Below are positions 1-7,969 of a DNA stretch of 55,742 bases, piece by piece. Source of the stretch: Prevotella sp. (GTDB taxonomy: Bacteria; Bacteroidota; Bacteroidia; Bacteroidales; Bacteroidaceae); contig JAFUVB010000038.1 of NCBI GenBank assembly GCA_017471245.1, positions 1 through 55,742 on the forward strand. The letters are read 5' to 3'. A program made the position numbers and the translations under genes. Each line of letters begins with the position of its first letter. Within the stretch, counting starts at the first letter, position 1. The notes beneath the pieces were generated by a model. The model saw only the letters and a list, made by a program, of their open reading frames with translations. It did no database searches and was not told where the DNA came from.

Positions 1-2182
1 GCTTGTTCAGGGAAATGTCTCCTTCCGTTGTCTTCATTGAGAGCCACTGCTTGCCGAAGCCCAATGACACCTGCGGATGCCAGATGCCGAACTGGGGTGC
101 GAGTGACACAAAAGGCACGATCCTTTTCAGAGAGTTGATATTCTTGTAGGTCACCAGCGTCACGTTGGAGTTGTCAATCTGCTCCACCCAGTGTATGATC
201 CGTCCGCGCTCATCAGAATAGTCAATTGAAAACTGCAGGAACTTCCACATTCCCTGAACGGAAACGTTGTGGATGACGGAATTGTCGAGCAGAGGATTTC
301 CACGCTGCATGCCGTAACGATTGGCATAGAACACGTCGTTGCTCAATTGGCGGTAGGTGGGGCGCGTGGTCTTGGCAGAGTAGCCTATCTGTGTCATCAC
401 CTTACCTATCTGTCTGCCGAAGGATAGCGACGGATAGAGATTGCTATAACTGCGGCTTTGGTCTTCTATGAGACGACCACTTTCATAGTAGTCGAAGTTC
501 ACGTGTTCATAGCGGAGCCCCATGCGGAACTGGCCAATCTTAGACATCTGTATCGAATATTCGGCATACGGACTGATGCTTTGCTCCTTCAGCGTGCTAT
601 AGGTAGAGGCGACATAGCCCTGTGGATTCACATAGTCATCCTGACGGTCTGTATTGACATACTCGGCACCGAAGTCGAGCGAACCGCCAAACAATGGATA
701 GGTCATTGTCAGTTTCGAAGCCAGCATACGGTTTCTTACCCGATTCTCAGCATCAAGCGTGCGGTCATCCTGAATCTGGCAGGTTTCTGTAATCCTGCTC
801 TGCTCGTCGTAGCCGCTATGCAGAAAGTCGAAGTTCCAGTCGATATCCAGTCTCCCCACCTTACCTATATAATAGGCATTCAGTTTATGCTTCGCTTTCC
901 CTTGAGTCTGCTTCTGGGTCAGGTTTTCCCATTTGTCGTAGAATGCGCCGTTGGTTGTTACATCACTTGTCAACGTGGTTGTCTCATCAGAATTAGTCGG
1001 GAACGAGTATTCGTATTTAGCGCCCAGCGAATGGTACTCATTCAGCATATAGTTGAAGCCCGTCTCGATGCTATAGTCACGGCTAACGATATCCGTCCGC
1101 AAGTCGTTTCGCTGTTGCCAGAGCGTATCGGTTTGAACTTCCTGGGTTATTTCCGACAGTTGAAGATGATTCCCTTTGCTTGCCCACAGCGAAGCAAAGA
1201 TATCCAGGCCGTTGTTGCGGTAGTTTAGGTCGAGCGATGCTGCTTCATGGTCTTTCCGCCCCTGTTGCCAGCGCCCCCAAGTGTCGATGCTGAAACCGTC
1301 GCCAGCCTTGCGAACGGTCTGGATCTTCACAACGGCACCTACCGTTGCATCGTACTTGGCTCCAGGATTGGTGATGAGTTCTATGTGCTTGATGTCGGTC
1401 GATTTCAGTTGCTCCAACTCCTTGGCATTGCGCATCAGTCGCCCATTGATATAGATAATCGGTGTTCCTTTACCAAACACTTCGTAACCGTCGTCTTTCT
1501 GGATGATGCCTGGCACATGTTTCAATACGTCACTGGCCGTTCCCAACTGGCTAAGTGGCGTGCTCTCTACATTAGTCACCAAGCCCTCACTGCCCATCTG
1601 GTATTGTGGTACGTGGCCTTTCACCGTGATGCCTTTCAGGGCATACTTGTCTGGTTGCATGCGTATTTCGCCGATATTACCCACGCTGTAGGTATTCTCT
1701 ATCTTCTTATAGCCGATGCAGGTGATTCGGGTAATGATTTTGGGCTCTTTGCAGGGTATCACGAAGTCGCCCGCCTCATTGCTCACGCCTCCTGTCAGGA
1801 AGGTGGAGTCGCCGAGAGAGAGTAGCGAGATGCTGGCGTAGGCAACGGGTTGGCCACTTTCGTTGATGATGCGCCCTGAGAGTTTCGTGTCCGACTTTTG
1901 CATGCATTCGATGTAGATCTCCTGCTCGTCGAAGCTCAGGTGCATGGGATAGAAGCCACAAACCTGGCGCACGGCATCGCGGACGGAGACGCTCTTCAGC
2001 TGCGTGGTGACGGTGAAGTCCTCCAGTTCGTCGAAGATAAAGTTCAGCTTGTAACTGTCTTGGGCATTGTCTATCCAGATGAGGGCTTCGCTGAGCGAGG
2101 TGTTCTGAAAGTTGTGCGAGAGTCGCTGTGCCTTCACGCTCATGGCGACGAGGCACAATATAATAAGGTGAAGAAGTTTCAT
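1..2182 (-). CDS. Outer-membrane beta-barrel receptor, SusC/TonB-receptor-like, partial (3' end outside window)
   Basis: The reading frame opens at the ATG whose complement is 2180-2182 and stays open to base 1, about 727 codons, so the C-terminus is missing. It begins MKLLHLIILCLVAMSVKAQ, a signal peptide. An STN-like segment follows (LSEALIWIDNAQDSYKLNF), then a carboxypeptidase-regulatory-like domain (SGRIINESGQPVAYASISLL), a plug-like region (GTASDVLKHVPGIIQKDDG, YEVFGKGTPIIYINGR) and a long barrel with the motif TTRPTYRQLSNDVFYANRYG. The layout matches the outer-membrane beta-barrel family next to TonB-dependent receptors, probably taking up a ligand at the outer membrane. It lies 35 bp downstream of a FecR-like gene and an ECF sigma gene, as in Bacteroidetes trans-envelope signalling units. 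It is a paralogue of the receptor at 14000-16597. The substrate is unknown. Confidence 0.85.
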   Translation of the reverse strand, partial: MKLLHLIILCLVAMSVKAQRLSHNFQNTSLSEALIWIDNAQDSYKLNFIFDELEDFTVTTQLKSVSVRDAVRQVCGFYPMHLSFDEQEIYIECMQKSDTKLSGRIINESGQPVAYASISLLSLGDSTFLTGGVSNEAGDFVIPCKEPKIITRITCIGYKKIENTYSVGNIGEIRMQPDKYALKGITVKGHVPQYQMGSEGLVTNVESTPLSQLGTASDVLKHVPGIIQKDDGYEVFGKGTPIIYINGRLMRNAKELEQLKSTDIKHIELITNPGAKYDATVGAVVKIQTVRKAGDGFSIDTWGRWQQGRKDHEAASLDLNYRNNGLDIFASLWASKGNHLQLSEITQEVQTDTLWQQRNDLRTDIVSRDYSIETGFNYMLNEYHSLGAKYEYSFPTNSDETTTLTSDVTTNGAFYDKWENLTQKQTQGKAKHKLNAYYIGKVGRLDIDWNFDFLHSGYDEQSRITETCQIQDDRTLDAENRVRNRMLASKLTMTYPLFGGSLDFGAEYVNTDRQDDYVNPQGYVASTYSTLKEQSISPYAEYSIQMSKIGQFRMGLRYEHVNFDYYESGRLIEDQSRSYSNLYPSLSFGRQIGKVMTQIGYSAKTTRPTYRQLSNDVFYANRYGMQRGNPLLDNSVIHNVSVQGMWKFLQFSIDYSDERGRIIHWVEQIDNSNVTLVTYKNINSLKRIVPFVSLAPQFGIWHPQVSLGFGKQWLSMKTTEGDISLNK

Positions 2183-2217
2183 AAGCAATGAGTTGTGCTT
2201 TAATTGTCAATTATCAG

Positions 2218-2778
2218 TTATTCCACGGTGATGGTTTCGTCCGTGAGGGTCAGGTGAACCTTCTTGAAGTGGTTGATCTTGTCGATGATCTCTTGCAGCG
2301 TGTCGTCGGTCTCCCATTGCAGGTAGAAGCGAAGGGTGCGGGCGGCTTCATTCTTGAACTCCACGTTCACGTCGTAGACATCGGCGATGTACTGCATAAT
2401 CTGTTGAAGCTCCACATTATTATTTATTACGGGGACTCTCTTGGTCGGTCCAACCTCCAAGCCGTAGGACTTCTTTACTTTCTTCACGTCGGACTTGCTA
2501 TCGGTGACGGTTACTTTCGGTTTCGACTCAATGTTGCTGATGACGTGCACGGCGGCATAGGCGATTCCGCTGAGCAGAAGCGCACCGATAAACATTGCTG
2601 CTATCTGCATCCATCCCCATGAACGGCGTTTCTGGTTGAAATGCACGGCTTCGAATTTCTGCCACTCGGTATCGATGTCGGGCATGGGGATGTCTGCCTC
2701 ATTGAGCATCCCGTCGAGTTGCTCGTCGGTGTATCGCTCGGGATGCAGGAGCATCCACTGTTTTTCGTCTCTTGTCAT
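2218..2778 (-). CDS. Short FecR-like anti-sigma factor with DUF4974-type C-terminus
   Basis: 186 residues. An N-terminal cytoplasmic part of about 60 residues contains the DTEWQKFE motif. One membrane segment follows (about 58-75, MQIAAMFIGALLLSGIAYAA), then a short periplasmic part with the DUF4974-like signature RTLRFYLQWETDDTLQEIID. This fits a compact FecR/anti-sigma protein that holds the neighbouring ECF sigma until the outer-membrane receptor signals. Its start overlaps the sigma gene by 4 bp, and the receptor gene follows after 35 bp. It is shorter than classical FecR (about 300-400 residues). The paralogue at 16594-17235 has the same plan. Confidence 0.8.
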   Translation of the reverse strand: MTRDEKQWMLLHPERYTDEQLDGMLNEADIPMPDIDTEWQKFEAVHFNQKRRSWGWMQIAAMFIGALLLSGIAYAAVHVISNIESKPKVTVTDSKSDVKKVKKSYGLEVGPTKRVPVINNNVELQQIMQYIADVYDVNVEFKNEAARTLRFYLQWETDDTLQEIIDKINHFKKVHLTLTDETITVE

Positions 2779-3266
2779 ACTTCTCTGTCTTTAAAAGTTG
2801 AACGTAGTTTCCTCAGTCCTTGCACGATGTGTTTGTTGACGGCCGACAGGCTGATACCGAGCGTGCCGGAGATTTCTTTGTACGACCGCTCTTCGTCGTA
2901 GTGCATCCTGATGATGCGGCTTGTCTGGGGTGTCAGCCGATGGTCGATGTAGTCGTTGATGGCTTGTAGCAGTTCGTCGTCGTAGTTGCCGCTGTCAACA
3001 GCCTCAGGTGTTAATAACTGTGCAGCGTTCTGTACTGTCTTCCTATGTGCAATGATGTTGAGGCAGCGATTACGGACGCAGGTCAGCAGGAACGTGCGGA
3101 CAGACTCCTGACGCAGTGGGATGGTACCAGCCCACAGTTGGGCGAAGATGTCCTGTACCGCATCTTTCGCCTCGTCTTTGTCGCCCAGCAGGAGGTAGGC
3201 TGCCCGGTACATCCTGCCGTACTCCGAACGGAAGAGTTGTTTAAACTGTTCTGCCTTGTCTTGCAT
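2775..3266 (-). CDS. ECF-type RNA polymerase sigma-70 factor
   Basis: 163 residues. Region 2 is seen in FRSEYGRMYRAAYLLLGDKDEAKDAVQDIFAQLW, and region 4 in TSRIIRMHYDEERSYKEISGTLGISLSAVNKHI, which holds the helix-turn-helix. This is the Bacteroidetes group of extracytoplasmic-function sigma factors. It should direct transcription of the downstream FecR-like and receptor genes. The 3' end overlaps the anti-sigma gene by 4 bp, consistent with coupled translation. The gap to the divergent sigma gene at 3418 holds two 22-bp-spaced repeat units (3309-3352). Confidence 0.88.
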   Translation of the reverse strand: MQDKAEQFKQLFRSEYGRMYRAAYLLLGDKDEAKDAVQDIFAQLWAGTIPLRQESVRTFLLTCVRNRCLNIIAHRKTVQNAAQLLTPEAVDSGNYDDELLQAINDYIDHRLTPQTSRIIRMHYDEERSYKEISGTLGISLSAVNKHIVQGLRKLRSTFKDREV

Positions 3267-3308
3267 CTTTTCGTTGTCGCTTTTACCTATTATACATTCA
3301 AAAGAGCG

Positions 3309-3352
3309 AAATCATCACCCCTCTTAACTGAAATCATCACTTTTTATTCTTG
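3309..3352. repeat. Two 22-bp-spaced repeat units between divergent sigma operons
   Basis: GAAATCATCAC occurs at 3308 and again at 3330, exactly 22 bp apart. The second unit continues into TTTTTATTCTT, the same tail as a unit of the array at 26197. The register AAA-N7-TTTT-N8 fits the second unit. It lies in the 150-bp gap between the sigma gene on the minus strand (start 3266) and the one on the plus strand (start 3418). Confidence 0.6.
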
Positions 3353-3417
3353 TAGATGTCTTAATCAATGTTAATCGTTGTCACGTTTCCGTCTTATGCC
3401 GCGTCTATTGAGTGAAT

Positions 3418-3903
3418 ATGGAACAAAAGGAGTTTGAAACGCTGATACGTCGGATTCGTCCACATTTGTACCACGAGGCCCTGAGGTTCTTGTGCGACAG
3501 TGATGAGGCGGAGGATGTCACGCAGGATGCCGTGCTGAAACTATGGTCGATGCGGCAGATGCTCGATGAGTATCACAGCGTTGAAGCTCTGGCCGTGGTG
3601 ATGGTGAGGCGACTGGCGCTAACCCGAAAGCGTGCCGTTTCGATTCCTTTGGCAGACTGGCAGGAAACAGAGATGTCGGGCAATGACACTCCTGAGACAA
3701 CACTTATCAGCCATGAGGAGGAAGCTAAACTGATGCGCCTGATAGAGACACTGCCCGATGCCCAGCAGGCAGTGTTGCGGATGAAGCACATCGACGGGCT
3801 GGAGACCTCGGAGATAGCCCGTATCACAGGCTGCACCGAGGAGGCCGTGCGCCAGAATCTGTCAAGAGCGAGAAGAAGAATCATGCAACTATTTATCAAA
3901 TAA
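3418..3903 (+). CDS. ECF-type RNA polymerase sigma-70 factor (second, divergent)
   Basis: 161 residues from ATG 3418; a GTG two codons upstream (3412) is possible but less likely. Region 2 is LIRRIRPHLYHEALRFLCDSDEAEDVTQDAVLKLW, and region 4 is LPDAQQAVLRMKHIDGLETSEIARITGCTEEAVRQNLSRARRRI. It resembles the sigma-70 group that travels with small membrane partners, not the FecR type. The next two genes follow at 5 bp and with a 4-bp overlap, so the three form one operon. The first of them is likely its anti-sigma partner. Confidence 0.87.
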   Translation: MEQKEFETLIRRIRPHLYHEALRFLCDSDEAEDVTQDAVLKLWSMRQMLDEYHSVEALAVVMVRRLALTRKRAVSIPLADWQETEMSGNDTPETTLISHEEEAKLMRLIETLPDAQQAVLRMKHIDGLETSEIARITGCTEEAVRQNLSRARRRIMQLFIK

Positions 3904-3908
3904 GCGAT

Positions 3909-4337
3909 ATGGAGGAAAGGAAGATACAACAACTGATAGAGCGGTTCCTCAATGGCGAGACGACGAATGCCGAGGAGCAGGCGCTGTACGACTACTTCGA
4001 TAGAGAAGACATTGCGGAGAGTCTGAAGCAGTATCAAGAGATGTTCCATTGGTATGCCAATGGCATGCCTGCCATAAGCAGACACAAGCGGACGTATGTC
4101 CCAGTGATTCTCGCCATTGCTGCCTCGCTGCTCTTGCTCGTCGGCGTAGGTCTTGGCTACTGGCACTACCAGCAGCAACAGGAGGAGTATGCAATCTACG
4201 AAGGCAGTTACATCATCCGAGACGGCAAGAAGATAACAGATATCCGCCAGATACTGCCCGAACTGAAGGCGGCTGAGCGGAAAGTGTCGGAGATGATGAA
4301 TCCACAGAATACTAATCAAGAAATTCCAACGATATGA
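3909..4337 (+). CDS. Small single-pass membrane protein, probable anti-sigma partner
   Basis: 142 residues. The N-terminal 60 residues are charged and helical (IEERFLNGETTNAEEQALYDYF-like, reading LIERFLNGETTNAEEQALYD), as in the cytoplasmic part of small anti-sigma proteins. One membrane segment follows (about 60-78, VPVILAIAASLLLLVGVGLGY), then a periplasmic tail of about 60 residues. It starts 5 bp after the sigma gene and overlaps the next gene by 4 bp. The anti-sigma role is inferred from position and topology. No named domain was recognised. Confidence 0.65.
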   Translation: MEERKIQQLIERFLNGETTNAEEQALYDYFDREDIAESLKQYQEMFHWYANGMPAISRHKRTYVPVILAIAASLLLLVGVGLGYWHYQQQQEEYAIYEGSYIIRDGKKITDIRQILPELKAAERKVSEMMNPQNTNQEIPTI

Positions 4338-5044
4338 AAGCAAAAGTAATGTTAGCAGTGCTGGCTCTGATGCTGAGCGGCAGTGCAATGGCGCAGCAGC
4401 GCATCAACAAGATTGTGGACGAACTGGAACAGAAGGGTGTCGACGTCAATAAGGTAGTGAAGCGCGATCCCAAGACCAAGCAGATCCTTTCGACCGTGAA
4501 GAGCTTCACCTTCTATAGTAAGGAGGGCAAGTATGCCAATCGCCTGAAAGAGGCGTTCAAGAAGGATGCCGAGGATGCCGTCACGGAGACCGTCAGCAAC
4601 CACGGTAATGAGTATACCCTCGTCTTCCGCGACGGCAAGAGGCGTGCCACCTATATGCTCAGCATTTCAGACAAATCGAATTCGAAGGAGAACAATCAGA
4701 CCCCGAGGGTGTACCTTTCCATCGACATCAGGGAAGGAGGCTCTTCCAACTTCGACTGGGGAACACTGAATCTTGACGGCATCGATTCGCTTCAGGACCA
4801 CCTCAGCGAGTACGACTGGAGCAAGTTCGACGACGCAATGGCGGAGTGGAGTGAGAAGTTCGGTCGCGATATGGAGAAGTGGGGCGAGGACTTTAGCAGA
4901 CAGATGGAAGAGTTGGACAAAGACCTGAAGAAGTCCAAGGCCGAGAAAAAGCTTCGGAAACGTGATCGAGAGAAAGCCGATTCTGTTGTCCGCCAGAAGA
5001 AACGCACTGAGGCTGAGCCCATCGCCAGAGCCAAGCGATCTTAA
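4334..5044 (+). CDS. Secreted protein, possibly DUF5024-like
   Basis: 236 residues with a clear signal peptide (MKAKVMLAVLALMLSGSAMAQQ). The mature N-terminus contains IVDELEQKGVDVNKVVKRDP and a beta-rich segment (NEYTLVFRDGKRRATYMLSI). This recalls DUF5024-type periplasmic proteins of Prevotella, but the match is from memory. The C-terminal third (about 165-236) is highly charged and helical (KDLKKSKAEKKLRKRDREKA). It is the last gene of the sigma / membrane-partner operon and so may be part of the envelope response that sigma controls. A terminator-like hairpin follows at 5077. Confidence 0.55.
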   Translation: MKAKVMLAVLALMLSGSAMAQQRINKIVDELEQKGVDVNKVVKRDPKTKQILSTVKSFTFYSKEGKYANRLKEAFKKDAEDAVTETVSNHGNEYTLVFRDGKRRATYMLSISDKSNSKENNQTPRVYLSIDIREGGSSNFDWGTLNLDGIDSLQDHLSEYDWSKFDDAMAEWSEKFGRDMEKWGEDFSRQMEELDKDLKKSKAEKKLRKRDREKADSVVRQKKRTEAEPIARAKRS

Positions 5045-5076
5045 GATATCTCTCTCGGAATAACCTTTTTAGTGAG

Positions 5077-5113
5077 AAGGCGGCGCCCTGATTGCAGACA
5101 CCGCCTTTTCCGG
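5077..5113. terminator. Hairpin terminator between convergent genes
   Basis: AAGGCGG at 5077-5083 pairs with CCGCCTT at 5101-5107. T-rich sequence follows on the plus strand and an A-containing flank lies on the other side. It sits between convergent genes ending at 5044 (+) and 5136 (-), so it could serve both. Confidence 0.6.
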
Positions 5114-5135
5114 CTCTTTTCTTTCTGGTTCTTTG

Positions 5136-6020
5136 TTAAAAACCAAAGTCGGGCATGCTGTCTTGCATGCTCTTAACTTCTGCTGCACACACAATAATCG
5201 CTACAGCAGCGGCAGCCACAGCTGTGCACTCGCCAATCACGGCTCCTGTGCTCTTGCCACTGCGAAAGGCAAAACACCGTCCTGTGTATGGATTGCGTAG
5301 CATTCCGTCCTTGCTGATGCCAGCATCGGAATCTATCGTGATGCGAGTTACAAAGTCGGTGCAGTTTACCCGCTGGGCAGAGCCATGGGGATTGTCAATG
5401 GCATAACTGATGAGGGCAGACAGTGTGAGCGGGGTGTCGTATTCAGAATACTGACGAACCTGTCCTTTCTTAAAACGGCTCTCGCTGTCAGCGAACCTGC
5501 CCCTACAGTTATAGCAGAACCATCCGCCACTCTTTCCAATGTCTATCATGTCGGGGCGCAACAGCAGGGGCAGTTCCCTCCATGAATAGATGACGGAGAT
5601 GCCATGAGGTGGGATGGCCAGTATGGGTTGATTATAGATAGCCATGCTGCTGGTGTGCGATTCGCCGTCAACCCACTTGATGTCGCTGTCGCCATCGTAT
5701 ATCACGCCTCTGCCTATGGTATGACTCTCCGTATTGACCGAAGGGATGAACATTTGGACAGACTGTCCGTTGACAAACGAGAACGAGTTGCGGCGGTCAA
5801 TGTAGATGATCTGTCCTGTCAAGTTCTCCACTTCTAACAGTGCTTCCCCTTGAGGACTCAAGCGTATGCTCGCCTGAATATTGTTGTCGCCGTTGGCATT
5901 GATACGTGGTCCGTTCATGAAGCAATACACTGCAACGCGTGTAGCCGAAGCAAAGTTGGAGATAAAAAGGAGTGCCGCCATCAGGATACTCCTTCTGAGT
6001 AGATGTGATTTTGTTTCCAT
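5136..6020 (-). CDS. Secreted protein of unknown function
   Basis: 294 residues. The N-terminus is a signal sequence (RSILMAALLFISNFASATRVAV). The body is beta-rich with no motif I recognise. It holds a small Cys pair (FCYNCRG, about 170) and a Gly/Ala-rich hydrophobic segment near the C-terminus (AVIGECTAVAAAAVAIIVCAAE, about 260-280), which could be a second membrane helix or a lipid-facing strand. A TAnnTTTG box lies 33 bp upstream (6053-6060). It is a single-gene unit, convergent with the preceding operon. Confidence 0.6.
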   Translation of the reverse strand: METKSHLLRRSILMAALLFISNFASATRVAVYCFMNGPRINANGDNNIQASIRLSPQGEALLEVENLTGQIIYIDRRNSFSFVNGQSVQMFIPSVNTESHTIGRGVIYDGDSDIKWVDGESHTSSMAIYNQPILAIPPHGISVIYSWRELPLLLRPDMIDIGKSGGWFCYNCRGRFADSESRFKKGQVRQYSEYDTPLTLSALISYAIDNPHGSAQRVNCTDFVTRITIDSDAGISKDGMLRNPYTGRCFAFRSGKSTGAVIGECTAVAAAAVAIIVCAAEVKSMQDSMPDFGF

Positions 6021-6052
6021 AACAGTTTTCTTTTAGTATGCAATTACTATAG

Positions 6053-6060
6053 CAAAGGTA
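6053..6060 (-). promoter_or_regulatory. Promoter -7 box TACCTTTG
   Basis: The complement of CAAAGGTA reads TACCTTTG, the Bacteroidetes -7 element, 33 bp upstream of the start at 6020. Confidence 0.65.
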
Positions 6061-6269
6061 GCCAATATCAGCCCAACCCCCAAATGGGAAATCCCTATGC
6101 TCCTGGGGATTTTCCCTATAAAAGTCACCGTAATGACTATCATGATGGATTATTTGGGCTTTTTTTCAATAAAACAGCATGCAAAAAGGAGAATTTCTTC
6201 TTGTTGACGCTGATTTATAACAGGTTGATAACCAGCTGTTTATGGTTTTCGCAGTCTGATAACGATGAG

Positions 6270-6379
6270 TTCGCGATAGTTTTTATATCAAAAACTGCGA
6301 GTTTTTATGGCAAACACTCGCAGTTTTCAGTTCAGAAAGAGACTGTTTTTAAACGAAACACTCGCAGTAACACGCCGCC
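6270..6379. repeat. 22-bp-period repeat array, five units
   Basis: Units start at 6270, 6292, 6314, 6336 and 6358. Four carry TTTT at unit positions 11-14. The core word is CTGCGAG in the second unit and its reverse complement CTCGCAG in the third and fifth. The array is homologous along its whole length to the one at 47054-47185, sharing the flanking GAGTTCG and the last two units (AGAnACTG... then ACTCG). It occupies the centre of the 410-bp gap between 6021 and 6430, where I see no gene. Confidence 0.75.
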
Positions 6380-6430
6380 ACACTTTTTAAAAAGCGATGA
6401 TAAGGCTCTTCCGAAAGGTGATATCGACTA

Positions 6431-6799
6431 TTACGATGCACGTTTCTGCGACACGATTCTGATGAGTTTGTATCTCACGTTTGAGGCATCCTGCGGCGGG
6501 TTGGCAAGAGTTGTTTTCTTCACCAGGAGTTCATAGTCGTAGCCCGGCTCATAGGTGAATCCATCAACGGTGGAAAATGCGACGCAAACCCACCGGCTCT
6601 CGCCTTTCTCCCTGATTTGCATGCCCTCAAAAGGATCGCCTATGTACATCAGCGGGGAGTATGTGCCCGTCTCGGCGGATACGTAGAGTGTCACATTTTC
6701 AACCTTGTCCTTCGGTTCATCGTCTTCTAAGCTACACGCTGCGAGGCATATTGCTGCGAGCATCACGAGTGCCATTTTTCCTAAATCCATTGTTTTCAT
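6431..6799 (-). CDS. Small lipoprotein with DUF4377-like domain
   Basis: 122 residues. The signal ends in a lipobox (LVMLAAICLAACSLEDDE, Cys about 22), so the protein should be lipid-anchored in the envelope. The mature part contains DGFTYEPGYDYELLVKKTTL followed by ANPPQDASNVRYKLIRIVSQK, the typical end of DUF4377 proteins, which sit near HslJ-type domains. No catalytic residues are visible and the function is unknown. The start could also be the second Met (6790). Confidence 0.7.
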   Translation of the reverse strand: MKTMDLGKMALVMLAAICLAACSLEDDEPKDKVENVTLYVSAETGTYSPLMYIGDPFEGMQIREKGESRWVCVAFSTVDGFTYEPGYDYELLVKKTTLANPPQDASNVRYKLIRIVSQKRAS

Positions 6800-6898
6800 T
6801 TCTTTGCGTTTTTGGTTTCTTTTTCAATAAATACTTTGTCCTGTAAACGGCAATACTGTGAAATCTTGCACGCGAAGAAAGAAAAAAACGGCGATTTC

Positions 6899-7798
6899 CT
6901 ATTTTTTCCTGTAATCAAACGGCGTCGTATTGGTCATCCGCTTGAAGTATTTGCAGAAGAACGAGGGGTTGGGGAAGTTCATTTCCTTTGCAATCCGTGC
7001 GATGGTCTTGTCGCTGTGGCGCAGTTCCACTTCGATTCTGGTGGTGAGGGCGCGGTCGATCCATTCTTTGGCAGTGGTCCCGCTTGCCTGTCGAACAACG
7101 GTTCCGAGGTAGCGTTCAGTGAGACACATCTTGTCGGCGTAGAATTTGATGTGGTGTTGCATCGGTGCATACTGGTTGACCAGATAGATGAAGCGGTCGA
7201 AGATAGTCTGTTCGCGGTTGCGCGAGTCAGGTTCGCGGTTGGCATATTGCCTCATGATGCCGTCGTAGTGGTGCATCTGCGCGGCAATCAGGCTGGCAGC
7301 CGTCTGCCGGTTGTAGCCTTTCTGGCGCACCAGATGCCATAGCGTGTCGAGTATCTGCACTGTAGTGTCGAGGTCGCTCTGGCTTGCCTTTATCTGAAAG
7401 TCGCGCACTTGTCCGTTGAAAGCCTGCGGCATCTGGTTCGGGGCGAAAGGCAGCGGGAAGTCGGTTGACACGCCGAATCCGTAGATTTCGAGGTCGGGCG
7501 ACAACTTGACGGGGCTTACGATGGAGCCCGGACCGATGTAAACGATGGAGCCGGCGGCGATGTGCCTCTCCACAAGGTTGATATTGGCATCGATTTCACC
7601 GCGCACAATGATTCCCAAGCGCCTGTCGTTGATGGAGAAAGGCGGATCTTGCTTGATGACAAGCTGGAACACTTCGGCAGCGCCATGTATGATGGCGAGC
7701 TGATCTTCAATATATATTTGTTCGCAAAGGAGTGCGCTGTGCTCCTCCAGAATGTCTCTCATGCGGGTGAGGCTCATCAGTTTCGGTTGTCTGCTCAT
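6899..7798 (-). CDS. AraC-family transcriptional regulator
   Basis: 299 residues. An N-terminal cupin-like sensor half (about 25-170, for example GAAEVFQLVIKQDPPFSIN) is followed by a C-terminal AraC DNA-binding domain (about 195-299). That domain holds CLTERYLGTVVRQASGTTAKEWI and the second helix-turn-helix IARIAKEMNFPNPSFFCKYF, and ends in KRMTNTTPFDYRKK. It is divergent from the efflux operon starting at 7970, with an inverted repeat between the two promoters. It most likely regulates that operon and itself in response to an unknown small molecule. Confidence 0.88.
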   Translation of the reverse strand: MSRQPKLMSLTRMRDILEEHSALLCEQIYIEDQLAIIHGAAEVFQLVIKQDPPFSINDRRLGIIVRGEIDANINLVERHIAAGSIVYIGPGSIVSPVKLSPDLEIYGFGVSTDFPLPFAPNQMPQAFNGQVRDFQIKASQSDLDTTVQILDTLWHLVRQKGYNRQTAASLIAAQMHHYDGIMRQYANREPDSRNREQTIFDRFIYLVNQYAPMQHHIKFYADKMCLTERYLGTVVRQASGTTAKEWIDRALTTRIEVELRHSDKTIARIAKEMNFPNPSFFCKYFKRMTNTTPFDYRKK

Positions 7799-7826
7799 GC
7801 GCTTTCATGTTTTTGAATATCCGATG

Positions 7827-7834
7827 CAAAGATA
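7827..7834 (-). promoter_or_regulatory. Promoter -7 box TATCTTTG of the AraC gene
   Basis: The complement of CAAAGATA matches TAnnTTTG, 29 bp upstream of the AraC start. Confidence 0.6.
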
Positions 7835-7851
7835 ATGAAATTCCACGGAAT

Positions 7852-7890
7852 AATATCCTTTTTATAGATATTTCGAACAAAAAGGACATT
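7852..7890. promoter_or_regulatory. Inverted repeat between divergent promoters, operator candidate
   Basis: AATATCCTTTTT (7852-7863) faces AAAAAGGACATT (7879-7890); 11 of 12 positions pair across a 15-bp spacer. It lies between the AraC promoter and the efflux promoter, where an AraC-family operator would be expected. Confidence 0.45.
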
Positions 7891-7931
7891 ATATCATGCG
7901 TATAGGTAACGCCGATGTCGTTTTTTTTACC

Positions 7932-7939
7932 GACCTTTG
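7932..7939 (+). promoter_or_regulatory. Promoter -7-like box GACCTTTG of the efflux operon
   Basis: GACCTTTG differs from TAnnTTTG at one base and lies 30 bp before the TolC-family start at 7970. Confidence 0.5.
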
Positions 7940-7969
7940 CACCAAGATAATCATTTTCACATGGCGATT

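Noticed and set aside
6084-6536. Open frame on the plus strand between the unknown secreted protein and the lipoprotein
   Set aside because: It runs through the 22-bp array and into the antisense of the lipoprotein gene; no signal, no family, no promoter.
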